From: Alistipes provencensis
GTDB lineage: Bacteria > Bacteroidota > Bacteroidia > Bacteroidales > Rikenellaceae
Direction: 5' to 3'
DNA length: 64,000 bases
NCBI RefSeq assembly: GCF_900083545.1
Contig: NZ_LT559262.1
Location: 782,397-846,396 of the forward strand
Shown here: one piece after another, positions 23,901 to 31,513 of the stretch
Position numbering within the stretch: position 1 is the stretch's first letter
Layout: every line of letters starts with the position of its first letter
Program-made: the position numbers and the translations under genes
The notes under the pieces: model-generated
The model's database searches: none
Told to the model about the DNA's origin: nothing
Seen by the model: the letters and a program-made list of their open reading frames with translations, nothing else

Positions 23901-23980
23901 GAAGGCCGGGCCTGAACGCCCGTCCCGAGCAGGATCAGCAGGAGCGCCGCAAGAATACGGCGAAAAAAAAGTCGTTTCAT
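20954..23980 (-). CDS. SGNH (DUF4886) esterase-like domain fused to GH3 beta-glycosidase
   Basis: A 1008-aa exported two-part protein. After a signal peptide, an SGNH-hydrolase-like domain (about 35-265) has AIGNSFSQDAVEQYL as the serine block and FNRDGYHLELTYG as the Asp-x-x-His block. A GH3 enzyme follows (about 285-1005) with the WTFSPMVDVARDPRWGR segment, KHFVGYG, the nucleophile Asp in FVVSDWDAV (about 547) and a C-terminal fibronectin-III-like domain. The SGNH part closely resembles the separate lipoprotein at 24006-25589. A single polypeptide could remove acyl groups and then a beta-linked sugar. The fusion is intact, with no frameshift at the junction. Confidence 0.88.
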   Translation of the reverse strand: MKRLFFRRILAALLLILLGTGVQARPSGVAAADRPLKILAIGNSFSQDAVEQYLWNLFDAAGIDAVIGNMYIGGCPLERHWNNAAGDTAAYTYRKIVDGVRTETKEMTLGRALGDEEWDIVTLQQASGKSGRYVTYQPYLRDLIAYVTRLAANPGLKIYFHQTWAYAENAKHQEFKLYGNSQRKMYESILLSTRCAMDDSPQLCGIIPSGTAIQNARTTPQGDTFNRDGYHLELTYGRYTAACTWFEALSGRSVEGNAYAPETITPQQKRWAQLAAHYAVERPFAVTTYEDMLVEERVDSLLALMTLDEKILQLNQYTAGRNDNENNIGEVVKKIPAGIGSLILFSEDPATRNAIQRHAVNDSRLGIPILFGYDVIHGFRAVTPIPLAQGASWNTDLTAKICADAAREAYYTGIDWTFSPMVDVARDPRWGRVAEGYGEDPYLTARFGEASVRGYQGDDLSAEGTIAACLKHFVGYGASEAGRDYVPTEISRQSLWDTYLPPFEAGIRAGAATVMSAFNILSGVPASADRYTMTEVLKDRWGHDGFVVSDWDAVRQLVNQGHAANDREACVKAFNAGLEMDMVDDIYRRHMSGLVEEGRISTARIDDAVRRVLRVKFRLGLFEKPYVEELPESQRVLQPEALENALQMAVESMVLLKNDGAALPLAAAAKIALMGPLADNGEDLLGSWYGRGRGGEVTTVRQGLEKTFGHIAYWGGASFETAPTPKELKAACTLAAKSDAVVLCLGEKRRWSGENASRSAITIPEAQMELLEAVSAAARRAHKPVVVVLFNGRALDVTAIEPLADAILEAWQPGVTGGDAVAALLCGKENPSGRLTLTFPRSVGQIPIYYNHRNSGRLNRQGLYQDIPSTPFYEFGYGLSYTTFTYAAPTLRALLKDGSETEVGAEPLKLSDVVRLTACVEVRNDGKMDGREVVQWYITDPYCDITRPVRELRHFEKRMIGAGAAQAFTFEIDPMTDLGFIDGTGRRFIEPGLFTLRVGGHKLDFTLE

Positions 23981-24005
23981 GGAGTTATCGTAAACGTTGC
24001 GTTAC

Positions 24006-25589
24006 TTAATTTGCCGGAGCGATGCACATGGCCGAGATGTTGCCCTGCACGACCGTCGAACCGACGTCGACGCCCTTTACCGACAGTTGCAGCTTTCCAT
24101 CCGCCGACGGACTTACACCACTGAATGTCAGCGTGTATTCCTCAAAGGGCACATCATCCCACGCAGGATATTGCCCCGCACCGCTGCCGAGGCGTATGCC
24201 CTGCTGAATCCGACCGCCGGCCTGTGCCGCACCGGTGAGCGTGAAATCGGTCGTACGGGCTGTCCGCGTGCCGTTGTAGCGGGTCGCCAGTACAGTGACG
24301 TCCAACGGCTGGGTCGCGGTCAACCCCGAGATGGTGACCGTCACCGGAGCGCTGTCGCCGGCTCCCACCGTACCGTCCACCACGAACGAATCGGCCCAAG
24401 CCGACTTGGGCCAAGTTATGCCGCCCGAAACGATGTTCGATGCGGGTTCCGAGCCTGCGCCGCCGAACGAGTCGGAGAATGCGGGCGAAATCGAGAGTGT
24501 TGCGCTCGTATAGGTGTCGTTCGCATCTTTCAGGGTCACGTCAGCGGCACCCTTCGCCGAAACGGTGTTCCAAGGCGAGGGCGACGAGTTGCCGCCGAAG
24601 TCGACATAGACGGCCGCCGTGAGAGGACCTTCGACTACGGGAGGCTTCTGGTAATCCGTGAGCACGGTAACGGCATAAGGCTTCGCAACCGCCGCATGGG
24701 CGGCATGCTGGGCGATCTCCTTAGCTGTCTTGTCGATCGTCGTCGGAGCATAGGCGTTGCCCACGACCGATTTGCCCGAGAAAGCCTCGAACCATGTACA
24801 GGCGGCCGTATAGCGGCCGTAAGTGGTTTCGAGGTGGTAGCCGTCGCGGTTGAACGTGTCGCCGAAAAACGAGGTGCGGGCGTTCTGGATGGCCGTCCCC
24901 GAGGGGATGACGCCCGCCAGCTCCTTGTTGTCGGACATGGCCTGCTGCACGGCCGACATGATGGCGTTGTACATGGTCATCTGGTCGCTGCCGTAGGTCG
25001 GGAACTCAGCATGGTTCGAGCCCTGCATGTAGGCCCATGTCTGGTGGAACCAGACCGGCACGTCGACCTTGCCCTTCAGGTAGGCGATCAGATTGGGAAG
25101 ATAAGGATTGTACGAACTGTACACGCCCGACTTGCCGCTGGCCTGCTGCAGGGTCACGAAATCCCACTTCTCGTCGGCAAGAGCCGTCGTCAGGGCCACA
25201 TTGGACTGTTCACGCTTGACGCCGTCCGCAACCTTGCGGTAGGCGTATGCCCCCTTTCCGCTCTGGGCGTGCGACCAATGCGTTTCGAGCGAACAGCCGC
25301 CGATATACATGTTGCCGATGACGGCCTTGATGCCGGCCGCCTCGAAGAGCTCGTAAAGATACTGCTCGACGGCATCCTGCGAGAAGCTGTTGCCGATGGC
25401 CAAAATGCACAGCTTGCCGTCTTCGAGCGGGTCCGGCGGCCCGGGTTCGGGGTCCGGATCGGGATCGGGCTTCTCCCCGGAACCGCCCTGCTCGGTCTGG
25501 TCCTCATCGGCCGACGACTCGGTGCAGGCGCCCATCACGAGAGCGCCCATCAGGGTGGCGTAACACAGCAGTTTGAATATTCTTTTCAT
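24006..25589 (-). CDS. SGNH (DUF4886) lipoprotein with C-terminal binding-like domain
   Basis: A 527-aa lipoprotein (lipobox LVMGAC) with an Asp-Pro-rich linker. The SGNH-like domain (about 58-300) has AIGNSFSQDAVEQYL, QQASGKSG, HQTWAY and FNRDGYHLETTYG, giving Ser and Asp/His catalytic candidates. The C-terminal ~185 residues (AVYVDFGGNSSPSPWNT onward) form a separate, probably beta-sandwich domain also found at the end of the lipoprotein at 31514-33079. Carbohydrate esterase activity on an acylated glycan is the likely role. It sits between the SGNH-GH3 fusion and a GH2 gene. Confidence 0.85.
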   Translation of the reverse strand: MKRIFKLLCYATLMGALVMGACTESSADEDQTEQGGSGEKPDPDPDPEPGPPDPLEDGKLCILAIGNSFSQDAVEQYLYELFEAAGIKAVIGNMYIGGCSLETHWSHAQSGKGAYAYRKVADGVKREQSNVALTTALADEKWDFVTLQQASGKSGVYSSYNPYLPNLIAYLKGKVDVPVWFHQTWAYMQGSNHAEFPTYGSDQMTMYNAIMSAVQQAMSDNKELAGVIPSGTAIQNARTSFFGDTFNRDGYHLETTYGRYTAACTWFEAFSGKSVVGNAYAPTTIDKTAKEIAQHAAHAAVAKPYAVTVLTDYQKPPVVEGPLTAAVYVDFGGNSSPSPWNTVSAKGAADVTLKDANDTYTSATLSISPAFSDSFGGAGSEPASNIVSGGITWPKSAWADSFVVDGTVGAGDSAPVTVTISGLTATQPLDVTVLATRYNGTRTARTTDFTLTGAAQAGGRIQQGIRLGSGAGQYPAWDDVPFEEYTLTFSGVSPSADGKLQLSVKGVDVGSTVVQGNISAMCIAPAN

Positions 25590-25610
25590 GGTTCGGTCAG
25601 TGATTTGGTG

Positions 25611-27467
25611 TTATTTCCTTTTCGATTGCTCCGCCTGTTTCGAGCGGTAATAGTCGTGGATCACATGCCACGCTTTTTTGCGCTGTCCGCGGTCCGAGAG
25701 GAGACCCTTGCGGTTCCAGCCCTCCTGATTGGTCGGATGGAAACGGTAGGGCGATCGGAAATCGAACAGGATCCACGGCGAAATGCCGGCCAGATTGGGG
25801 ATGTTGGCGAACATGGCCAGATTGTCGATATAGAGCTGCTCCTGATACTCCTCGCTCCACGACGAGGCGCGATGCCGGTCGCCGTGCTGTCCGTACTGCG
25901 CCTCGCAGCCGAACTCCGAAATAATCAGCGGCTTGTCCGTGCAGATATCCCAGTGTATCGTCCCCGGGTCCTTGGGCCACGGGGCATACCAGCCCATGTA
26001 TTTGTTCACGGCGACGACGTCCAGCAGGCGCGTGAAATCGTCGTGCATCTCGAACCGGTCGCTCTTTTCCATATAGTAGGCGTTGTCGAAGGCCGCCACG
26101 AACAGCCGGTTCTCGTCGAGCGCCTTGCCCGCTTCGAGCAGCGACGTCAGGAAAGCGTCGCGCGCCGCCGAAGGGCGTGTTTCGTTGGCAATGCCCCAGA
26201 AACCGATGGCACAGCGGTTCTTGTCGCGGGCGATCATCTCGCGCAGCATGGCGTGCGCCTTTTCGGCGGTCGCCTTGTCCGTGAAGTCGATGCCCTGCCA
26301 GATCGGGATCTCCTCCCACAGCAGGATGCCCATCTCCTCGGCCATGCGCACCGTGTATTCGTTCTGGGGATAGTGCGCCAGACGCACCATGTTGGCCCCG
26401 AGGTCCTGCACCTCCGCGAGCAGCATCCGCGCATCGGCCCGGCTGCAGGCACGGCCCATGCGCTGGGGAATCTCCTCGTGGAACGAGATGCTGCGCATGA
26501 ACGTTTCGCGGCCGTTGACCAGTATCTTCGTGCCGTCGACCGTGATGCGGCGGAAGCCGATGCGGTCGTCGAGCGGCGAGCCGCCGCACACGAGCCGCAC
26601 GTCGTAAAGATACGGCGCCTCGGGCGACCAGAGTTTCAGCTTTTTGACATCAATACTCGTTTCGCCGTGCCCCTGTGCATCGGTGCGCAGCGTCTTGTCG
26701 ATCCCCAGCTCGGGGATTTGCAGCGACACCTCCCCGGCGACGGGCTCCGAGAGGTCGACGCTCAGCAGCAGCCGGCTGTCCGACGCCTTGTCGAGCCGCA
26801 GGAAATAGTCGCGGATGAAGGTCTTCGGGGTGCGGACAATCATCACGTCGCGCGTGATGCCGCCGTAGTTCCACCAGTCGAAAGCCATCGCCGGAATGGC
26901 GTCCGGACGGCGGCGGTTGTCGACCTCGACGGCCAGAAAGTTGTCACCGTCCCGGAGCAGTCCCCCTATCTCGACTTCGAAGGGCGTGAAACCGCCCTCG
27001 TGGGTACATATTTTCTTCCCGTTGAGATAGACGTTGCAGCGGTAGTTCACCGCACCGAAATAGAGGAACATCCGCTCGCCGTCGCGCGGTGCCTCGACAG
27101 CCGTTGCGCAGATGCCTTCGGCAGGCTGCACGGCGCTGGTCCCGACCATGAGGTGGCGGGCATACCAGACGGTCCCCTCGTAATATTTCAGCTCGGGGCT
27201 CTGCGAATTCCAGTCGCCCGGAACCTCCAGCCGCAAACCGCCCTCGAAAGCGTATTCGAAGAACTCGGTATCGTTCTGTGGCGTGCGGTTGAGGAATATC
27301 TCCTTGGGCACGCCTTGGTCATAAGGGTCGATGATGGCCGCCCACTTGCCGTTGAGCAACTGGCAGTCGCGCCCGTATACGTTCGTCATGGCCGGCTGTG
27401 CGGCGGCCGGAGTCACTGCGGCCGTGCAGAGCAGGACCGCTGTGAGCAGTGTGTGAAATCGCTTCAT
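25611..27467 (-). CDS. GH2 beta-glycosidase, exported
   Basis: A 618-aa GH2 enzyme with a signal peptide ending AAAQ. Jelly-roll, Ig-like and TIM-barrel domains follow in order. The acid/base glutamate is in GIANET (about 421-426) and the nucleophile in ISEFGCEA (about 510-517). At ~620 residues it is the length of beta-glucuronidases, and it lacks the extra C-terminal domains of the GH2 at 16879. Beta-glucuronidase or beta-galactosidase are the main options. It overlaps nothing but lies only one base from the GH36-like gene, implying co-translation in the PUL1 operon. Confidence 0.88.
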   Translation of the reverse strand: MKRFHTLLTAVLLCTAAVTPAAAQPAMTNVYGRDCQLLNGKWAAIIDPYDQGVPKEIFLNRTPQNDTEFFEYAFEGGLRLEVPGDWNSQSPELKYYEGTVWYARHLMVGTSAVQPAEGICATAVEAPRDGERMFLYFGAVNYRCNVYLNGKKICTHEGGFTPFEVEIGGLLRDGDNFLAVEVDNRRRPDAIPAMAFDWWNYGGITRDVMIVRTPKTFIRDYFLRLDKASDSRLLLSVDLSEPVAGEVSLQIPELGIDKTLRTDAQGHGETSIDVKKLKLWSPEAPYLYDVRLVCGGSPLDDRIGFRRITVDGTKILVNGRETFMRSISFHEEIPQRMGRACSRADARMLLAEVQDLGANMVRLAHYPQNEYTVRMAEEMGILLWEEIPIWQGIDFTDKATAEKAHAMLREMIARDKNRCAIGFWGIANETRPSAARDAFLTSLLEAGKALDENRLFVAAFDNAYYMEKSDRFEMHDDFTRLLDVVAVNKYMGWYAPWPKDPGTIHWDICTDKPLIISEFGCEAQYGQHGDRHRASSWSEEYQEQLYIDNLAMFANIPNLAGISPWILFDFRSPYRFHPTNQEGWNRKGLLSDRGQRKKAWHVIHDYYRSKQAEQSKRK

Positions 27468-27468
27468 C

Positions 27469-29580
27469 TTACTTTCCGATCGTGTATTTGTAGAGTGCGA
27501 AGGTGTTCCCGGCAGGCAGCGTCACGCGCAGCGCACCGTTCCGGCCGACGGTCTGTCTGTCGGCTGCGGCTCCGTATCCGAGCACACGCTCCAGCGTGAT
27601 CCGCGTGCCTTCGGGCAGGAACGTGTCGACCGTGCCCGTGTCCGACGGCGTGGCCTCGCGGTACAACAGCAGGTAGCCTTCGCTGTCCGAAACAATGGAC
27701 TGGAATCCGGTCCACGAACGTCCCGAGGGCTCCTCCCCGACGGGCAGGATGATCCCGGCGTGGAACTGCGCGGCGACGCGTCTGTAAGCCGCCACCAGCG
27801 GGGCGATGCCGAACGCTTCGTCGGGCAAGTTCTGCGATTCGAGCCACGCCAGCGGCTGGCCGGCCAGAGTCGTCGCAAAGAGGTAGTCGAATCCGTGGAC
27901 GGCGGGTGCGAACGGATCGCCGGCATACTTGTCGGCATTGCGCCACTTGTTCAGGAACTCGACTTGGATGCGCTCGGCCGGAACATAACGGCTCAACTGC
28001 CAGATGTTGCGCAGCGTGCGGTAAGGATAGTAATTCTGCCAGTCGGTATAGCGGTTCTCGAGGAAAATGTTGCCGTATTCGTTGAACATGTGGTATCCTC
28101 CGCGCCGCGACGCCGTGGCGTCGAGGTTGAACAGCACATCGCCGCCCGACTGCTCGACGACCGTGTCGAACAGCCGCCGGAGGTTGGTCTCGGCCCGCTT
28201 CGTCGGGATCGTCAGTCCGTCGATCTTGAAGACCTTGACGCCGTATTTCCGGTAAAGGTCCAAAATGGCCTCGGCGTCCTTCTCCCACGCCTCGAAATCG
28301 TTCTGCACGCTCGGATTGAACCACAGTCCCACCTCGATGCCCAGCTCGTGCGCCCGCTTGACGATGGGCGCCAAGCCGTTGGGATATTTGTCCTTCGCGG
28401 GTTTCCAGTAATCGGGATTGTCCCAGATGTTTTTGAACGAGCCTTTCGCCAGCGCCGAGTTGGGGCTTTTGCCCTCCTGCCAGCCGTCGTCGATCTGGAA
28501 ATGGGTGATGCCCAGCCGCGCCGCACGCTCGAGCTCCTCCAGACAGAAGCGCTCGTTGACCTTCGTGTCCTGACTGCGGTCGCCCCAAGTGTTCATCATC
28601 ACCATCTCGTCACGCCCGTCGCGCGGAGCGCGTATCTGCTTCTGATAGCGGCGCAGGGCCGTGAGCGCAGCGAGTTCGCCCTCGCCGAAGACCCCCGTCA
28701 CCACCGAGTAGGCGCGCACCCACTCGCACGAAAGGTCCCGGCCCTCCACGCCGATGCCCGTCACGGCGAACGCCCCGAAATCGGCCGTGAAATCACCCCT
28801 GCCGTAAGCCAGTTGCACGGCCGACGAGGGCGCCTCCTTGAGCCAGAAGAACCCGTTGCCGTCGACACCGTTGCGCACGAAGAGCAGGTTGCCGCGGTAG
28901 CTGTTCTTGCGGTAGGAGATGATGTCGCGCTCCCAGACGAGGTTGTCGTTCCAGTCCGTGACGTCGGCGAACTCCACGGCGCGGGCGTGCCAGTGCACCC
29001 CCTTGAAATTCAACTGATCGAGAATCGCCGCCGAGGATTTGACCGCCATGTCGGCCTTGGCCTCGATGTTCTTGCGGTCGGCGGCGTTGTCCTCGCCCGC
29101 CCGTGCGTCCAGCGTAGCCGCAGGCGCCGCCGCCCCCGAAAGCCGGAGCCATGTGTGGCAGGCGATGGCCGGAGCGTCGGCCCAGATGTGGAACTCGCGC
29201 CGGATGTCCAGCCCGTCGAGCGTATACTCCACGCGGGCCCGGAGATAGGCCGGGGCACACACCGACTGCGGAATGCGCTCGACCTCCAAACGGCCTCCGG
29301 CGCCCTTTCCGGCGGCATTCGGCGTAAAGACGAAATCGGGCAGCGCCCGGGCAGCGACATGCTTCGCCCCCGTGGTCTTGTCCTCGAGCGAACGGGTCTT
29401 CAGGTTTCCCCCGTTCCACTCGAACCGGCGCTCGACGAGGTCGTTGCCGAGCACGAGCAGGGTGTCGCCCTGCAAACGGGCATACGGGCTCCCCGCCATA
29501 GCGGCAGCGCCGCCAAAGAGGGTCGAAAAGGTCAGTAATACAACAGCCAGAACGGAGCCGGCCGGAATCGGTCGTTTCAT
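27469..29580 (-). CDS. GH36-like alpha-galactosidase, exported
   Basis: A 703-aa enzyme. The start MKRPIPAGSVLAVVLLTF at 29580 begins a signal peptide; the longer ORF adds 28 unlikely residues. The TIM barrel shows melibiase-type motifs: QIDDGWQEG (about 365-373), VGLWFNPS and FKIDGL (about 450-455) with the putative nucleophile aspartate. An N-terminal beta-supersandwich and a C-terminal beta domain flank it. Alpha-galactosidase is the usual activity; alpha-N-acetylgalactosaminidase-type variants exist. It is followed upstream in the operon by the FAD oxidoreductase, only four bases away. Confidence 0.8.
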   Translation of the reverse strand: MKRPIPAGSVLAVVLLTFSTLFGGAAAMAGSPYARLQGDTLLVLGNDLVERRFEWNGGNLKTRSLEDKTTGAKHVAARALPDFVFTPNAAGKGAGGRLEVERIPQSVCAPAYLRARVEYTLDGLDIRREFHIWADAPAIACHTWLRLSGAAAPAATLDARAGEDNAADRKNIEAKADMAVKSSAAILDQLNFKGVHWHARAVEFADVTDWNDNLVWERDIISYRKNSYRGNLLFVRNGVDGNGFFWLKEAPSSAVQLAYGRGDFTADFGAFAVTGIGVEGRDLSCEWVRAYSVVTGVFGEGELAALTALRRYQKQIRAPRDGRDEMVMMNTWGDRSQDTKVNERFCLEELERAARLGITHFQIDDGWQEGKSPNSALAKGSFKNIWDNPDYWKPAKDKYPNGLAPIVKRAHELGIEVGLWFNPSVQNDFEAWEKDAEAILDLYRKYGVKVFKIDGLTIPTKRAETNLRRLFDTVVEQSGGDVLFNLDATASRRGGYHMFNEYGNIFLENRYTDWQNYYPYRTLRNIWQLSRYVPAERIQVEFLNKWRNADKYAGDPFAPAVHGFDYLFATTLAGQPLAWLESQNLPDEAFGIAPLVAAYRRVAAQFHAGIILPVGEEPSGRSWTGFQSIVSDSEGYLLLYREATPSDTGTVDTFLPEGTRITLERVLGYGAAADRQTVGRNGALRVTLPAGNTFALYKYTIGK

Positions 29581-29584
29581 GTCG

Positions 29585-31465
29585 TTATCTATGTCCCGAG
29601 ATACCGGCGGGTACGTCGAGTATCGTGTTGGGATGGTTGAATTTTTGGTTGTTGAGTTTTGCATCGGGATCGTAGGCGCCCTTGGCCATCGAGTCCCTGA
29701 GCTCCTGCAAATAGTCGGTGTAGACCGCGCGGGGCAGACAGCCGTGACGGTGGCAGATCGCCGCCGCCATGCCGACCACCTCGCCCATCATGCCCGTCGT
29801 GCGCATGACGCGCACCGTACCGAGTGCCACATGCGTGACGCTGATATTGCGTCCGGCCATAAAGAGGTTCTCCACATTGCGCGAATAGAGACAGCGGTAA
29901 GGCACGGCGTAGGGTTTGATCCAGTTGTGAACGGTCGCGGCCTTGAACGGGTCCTCGGGGAACCGGGCGGCATTCGTCTTGTCGGGGAAGTGGAGGTCGA
30001 TGGCCCAGCTCGTCGTGAACGAACCGTCCTCGTGGAAGACATCCTTGTCGATATCGTCCTGCTTGAGGATGTAGTCGCCCAGCAGGCGGCGCGATTCGCG
30101 CTTGCCGGCAATGTAGCCCACCCAGTCCAAATTGCGGTCGGCGAACTTCTCCTTCTGCGAGTAATGGTTCTTCAGGAAACTCCAGTTCGAATAGATCACC
30201 AGCAGACCGTAGTCACGGATTCGCTCGGCCTCGGTGATCTGGTTGCGGTTCAGCCCCGTCTCCCATTTCCACTCGCCGAAGTTCACCTTCTCGCTGTTCT
30301 CCTCGTCGAAGACCACGCCGTACGAGAACTCGGGGAATTTCGCATGTGCCTTGTCCACCTTCGCCGAGTACCACTGCACCGAAGAGCCCATCACCATGCT
30401 GTCGGCGGTTTCGGGAGCCAGCGGCTCGCCGAACTCCGCGCGGGACTCGCGTCCCATGCGGTAATCGGCCCCGGCCATATAGCCGATCGTCCCGTCGCCC
30501 GTGCAGTCCGAAAAGATCGGCGCGTCGAGCCATATCTCCTCGCCCGTCTCGATGTGGCGGACGAGCACGGCCGCGATCTTCCGTCCCTCCATACGCACCT
30601 CGACGGCGCGGTACGGGGCCAGCAGCGTCACGTTCTGCTCTCCGTCGATGAATCGCTGTTTGCTGTCGTCCTCGTAGTTCGACGCCGGCTGCGCGTTCCC
30701 GGCCTTCGTGTGGCCGAATTCGCGGATCATGCGGCCCAGCATCGGATAGCGGCCCGTCTCGATGTAGCCGCCCAGATGCACGCGCACCTCCGAGCTGTTG
30801 TTGCCGCCGAGCACGGGACGGTCGTTGACCAGCGCCACGCGTCCGCACCCTTCACGAGCGGCGCTCACCGCAGCGCACATGCCCGCAATGCCTCCGCCGA
30901 CCACCACGAAGTCGAAACGCTCCTCGCGCGGGGCGCCCGCTCCGGACGCCTCCCGGCGGAACGCCGCAAGTTCCTCGATGTCAGCGGGCGGCACATCGCC
31001 GGGACGGTCGGTGAGGTATACGGCGTCACAGCGGCCGTCGAAGCCCGTCAGGTCTTCGAGCGCCAGCGAAGTCGGCCCCTTGCGGAGCCGGATCTTACCG
31101 GCGTTCTGCCACTCCCAGCCGCTGCCCGTATCGCCGACGGTCTCCGCGAGCAGTTTGCGGCCGATGCGCACCCGGAACTTTCCGGGCCCGGGCTGCGAGG
31201 TCCACGGAGCCGTCCAGTTGTAGGTCCGCACCCACACCTGATAGACTCCGTCCCCGGGGATCGTAATGTCCGTTCGGGCCGGAGCGACGGGCGTTCCCGC
31301 GCCGTGCGCCAGCAGATAGGGCGATCCCATCAGGTCGGTAAACTGCTGGTCGACGACCCATCCGCCTTTGTCGGAGAAACTTTCGGCCTCGACAAAGAGG
31401 GAGCCGGCGACCGCATCGAGGCCGCCGATCAAAAACAGCAGCATGATAATCAGATTCTTTCTCAT
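29585..31465 (-). CDS. Exported FAD-dependent oxidoreductase with N-terminal sugar-binding-like domain
   Basis: A 626-aa protein. The start MRKNLIIMLLFLIGG at 31465 gives a signal peptide. Residues about 20-160 look like a beta-sandwich binding domain (FVEAESFSDKGGWVVD, GDGVYQVWVRTYNW). An FAD_oxidored-type domain follows with the dinucleotide motif VVGGGIAGMCAA (about 188-199), NDRPVLGGNNSSEVR and the C-terminal LFMAGRNISVTHVALG. Secreted FAD oxidoreductases in glycan loci may oxidise sugar hydroxyls, which can permit non-hydrolytic cleavage. Substrate and redox partner are unknown. It lies within the PUL1 operon between a GH36-like enzyme and a surface lipoprotein. Confidence 0.85.
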   Translation of the reverse strand: MRKNLIIMLLFLIGGLDAVAGSLFVEAESFSDKGGWVVDQQFTDLMGSPYLLAHGAGTPVAPARTDITIPGDGVYQVWVRTYNWTAPWTSQPGPGKFRVRIGRKLLAETVGDTGSGWEWQNAGKIRLRKGPTSLALEDLTGFDGRCDAVYLTDRPGDVPPADIEELAAFRREASGAGAPREERFDFVVVGGGIAGMCAAVSAAREGCGRVALVNDRPVLGGNNSSEVRVHLGGYIETGRYPMLGRMIREFGHTKAGNAQPASNYEDDSKQRFIDGEQNVTLLAPYRAVEVRMEGRKIAAVLVRHIETGEEIWLDAPIFSDCTGDGTIGYMAGADYRMGRESRAEFGEPLAPETADSMVMGSSVQWYSAKVDKAHAKFPEFSYGVVFDEENSEKVNFGEWKWETGLNRNQITEAERIRDYGLLVIYSNWSFLKNHYSQKEKFADRNLDWVGYIAGKRESRRLLGDYILKQDDIDKDVFHEDGSFTTSWAIDLHFPDKTNAARFPEDPFKAATVHNWIKPYAVPYRCLYSRNVENLFMAGRNISVTHVALGTVRVMRTTGMMGEVVGMAAAICHRHGCLPRAVYTDYLQELRDSMAKGAYDPDAKLNNQKFNHPNTILDVPAGISGHR

Positions 31466-31513
31466 AAGTAGTTTGTTCAGCAACCTCAAAGTTAATCGGT
31501 TTGGGCTCTTATC

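Noticed and set aside
21851..27599. Very long plus-strand ORFs opposite the PUL1 enzymes
   Set aside because: These are antisense shadows of high-GC genes; the minus-strand frames contain complete enzyme motifs and signal peptides.
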